Assembly (NCBI GenBank): GCA_900770015.1
Contig: CAAGIU010000152.1
Coordinates: 1-6,788, forward strand
DNA: 6,788 nucleotides
From: an uncultured Oscillospiraceae bacterium
GTDB taxonomy: Bacteria; Bacillota_A; Clostridia; Oscillospirales; Oscillospiraceae
Direction of reading: 5' to 3'
Shown here piece after piece: positions 6,044 through 6,788 of the stretch. Positions within the stretch are counted from its first letter, which is position 1, and every line of letters starts with the position of its first letter. The notes beneath the pieces are model-generated. The model was not told the DNA's origin, ran no database searches, and was given only the letters and a program-made list of their open reading frames with translations. The position numbers were made by a program, and so were the translations under genes.

Positions 6044-6095
6044 AAAAAAACAGCGCCACAAAGCGGAAAGAGCGTCCTTCCGGTATGCGGCACTG
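6044..6095 (-). terminator. Rho-independent terminator after ispF
   Basis: On the minus strand CAGTGCCGCA (6095-6086) pairs with TGTGGCGCTG (6060-6051) over 10 bp, two of them G-U, followed at once by seven T residues (6050-6044). The 25-base loop contains a further short GGAAG/CTTTCC-like pairing. It starts 19 bases after the ispF TAG at 6115 and ends well before the arg promoter, so it separates the isoprenoid and arginine transcripts. The long loop and wobble pairs make it weaker-looking than the terminator at 142-186. Bases 5973-6043, between it and the arg promoter region, show no gene or clear signal. Confidence 0.7.
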
Positions 6096-6114
6096 CATAA
6101 CGACAAACGATCCT

Positions 6115-6588
6115 CTATTTTTCGTTCAGGAGGCACACGGCGTGACAGCGCATGCCCTCCCCGCTGCCGGTGAAGCCCAGCTTTTCCTCGGTGGTGGCCT
6201 TCACATTGACCTGACTCTCCGCAAGATGCAGGGCAGAGGCAATGTTGCGCGCCATCTGGGGGATATGATCCTTCAGCTTGGGACGCTGGGCGATCATGGT
6301 CACGTCGATGTTGCCCACGGTGTAGCCCGCGTCGTCAATCTTCTGCCCCACCACCCGCAGCAGTTCCATGGAGTCCGCACCCTTGTAGGTGGGGTCGTTA
6401 TCCGGGAAGTGGAAGCCGATGTCCCGCAAAGCCGCCGCTCCAAGCAAAGCGTCCATGACCGCATGGAGCAGCACATCCGCATCGGAGTGGCCGTCAAGTC
6501 CCAGGTCATAGGGAATCTTCACCCCGCCCAGAATCAGGTCTCTGCCCGGCACCAGCCGGTGCACATCATAACCGTGTCCGATTCTCAT
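6115..6588 (-). CDS. ispF: 2-C-methyl-D-erythritol 2,4-cyclodiphosphate synthase
   Basis: IspF converts CDP-ME 2-phosphate to the 2,4-cyclodiphosphate with loss of CMP, in the MEP pathway to isoprenoid precursors; it works as a cytosolic homotrimer with an active-site zinc. The 157-residue protein is of normal length and complete. The start [11 protein letters not shown] gives metal ligands D8 and H10, and H42 in [12 protein letters not shown] is the third. The [14 protein letters not shown] loop and the C-terminal [15 protein letters not shown] signature for nucleotide binding are intact. The ATG overlaps the ispD TGA by four bases (ATGA), with GGAGGA at 6595-6600, six bases upstream inside ispD, so translation is probably coupled. 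The adjacent but unfused ispD-ispF arrangement is common in Firmicutes. A terminator follows. Confidence 0.97.
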   Translation of the reverse strand: MRIGHGYDVHRLVPGRDLILGGVKIPYDLGLDGHSDADVLLHAVMDALLGAAALRDIGFHFPDNDPTYKGADSMELLRVVGQKIDDAGYTVGNIDVTMIAQRPKLKDHIPQMARNIASALHLAESQVNVKATTEEKLGFTGSGEGMRCHAVCLLNEK

Positions 6589-6764
6589 TCCGATTCCTCC
6601 AGCAGCATTTCCGCGATTTTCAGGTCCATGGGGGTGGTGACCTTCAGGTTCCGCTCGTCCCCCTCCACGATTTTGACAGACATACCCATCCGCTCCACGG
6701 CGGAGCAGTCATCGGTAACCGTGGCCTTGTCCTCTTCCGCCTTTTTCAGCGCCCCCCGCAGCAG
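6585..6764 (-). CDS. ispD: 2-C-methyl-D-erythritol 4-phosphate cytidylyltransferase, C-terminal part
   Basis: Only the last 59 codons are present (IspD is usually about 230 residues); the 5' part is cut off by the contig end. IspD joins CTP to MEP to make CDP-ME, two steps before IspF. The fragment holds the C-terminal family features: an [15 protein letters not shown] stretch with the TDD(A/C)S motif (here TDDCS), [16 protein letters not shown], with the lysine of KVTTP that contacts substrate in known enzymes, and a final helix of the IAEMLL type. An open frame continues to 6779 from a GTG, but its first five residues (V/M-L-F-R-S) are translated adapter, not protein. The gene was probably intact in the organism; nothing suggests decay. 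The assignment is supported by ispF directly following. Confidence 0.9.
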   Translation of the reverse strand: MLRGALKKAEEDKATVTDDCSAVERMGMSVKIVEGDERNLKVTTPMDLKIAEMLLEESE

Positions 6765-6788
6765 AGATCGGAAGAGCACACGTCTGAA
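6765..6788. other. Illumina TruSeq adapter sequence (artefact)
   Basis: The final 24 bases begin AGATCGGAAGAGCACACG and run to the window end, identical as far as I recall to the start of the TruSeq read-1 3' adapter. They are not genomic. Translated in reverse they give the well-known false N-terminus VLFRS seen in many contaminated database proteins. True sequence ends at 6764. Confidence 0.97.

Noticed and set aside
5755..6093. Minus-strand open frame of 112 codons across the arg promoter region
   Set aside because: It runs through the ispF terminator, the promoter, the operator and the leader hairpin into argC in another frame, and has no family resemblance.
6765..6779. GTG at 6779 as the start of a short ispD
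   Set aside because: It lies in adapter sequence and IspD is far longer; the gene is cut by the contig end.

Overview
This 6.8-kb, GC-rich window reads entirely from the minus strand. It looks like a short draft contig from a Gram-positive gut-type clostridium (Oscillospiraceae/Ruminococcaceae-like). The evidence is Shine-Dalgarno sites of the GGAGG type before nearly every gene, a consensus sigma-A promoter with an ArgR/AhrC-type operator, an EF2568-type cysteine desulfurase paired with a DUF3343 protein, and a palindromic repeat of the kind scattered through such genomes. The taxonomic call is inference. The last 24 bases are Illumina adapter, so the right edge is an assembly artefact.

From right to left, in the direction of transcription: (1) the 3' end of ispD and complete ispF, overlapping by ATGA, two enzymes of the MEP isoprenoid pathway, ending in an intrinsic terminator. 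(2) A 304-bp intergenic region holding that terminator, a TTGACA-17-TATAAT promoter, a near-perfect arginine operator at the expected transcription start, and a 14-bp leader hairpin. (3) A tight argC-argJ-argB-argD cluster (gaps of 2 to 13 bases). These enzymes convert N-acetylglutamate to N-acetylornithine and recycle the acetyl group to give ornithine. (4) A hairpin whose 3' arm contains the ribosome-binding site of the next gene. (5) A DUF3343 putative sulfur/selenium carrier overlapping by ATGA with a cysteine desulfurase-family enzyme. (6) A strong intrinsic terminator, then about 140 bp without a gene, ending in the palindromic repeat at the left edge.

The arginine genes make a cyclic pathway: ArgJ can both regenerate N-acetylglutamate and release ornithine, and ArgB carries the N-terminal helix typical of arginine-inhibited kinases. 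Control is therefore expected at transcription (ArgR operator) and at enzyme level. argF, argG and argH are not in the window. The DUF3343/desulfurase pair lies in the same direction behind argD, separated only by the RBS-containing hairpin, so it may be read through from the arg promoter but looks separately controlled. No CRISPR array, tRNA, rRNA, phage or transposase gene was seen.
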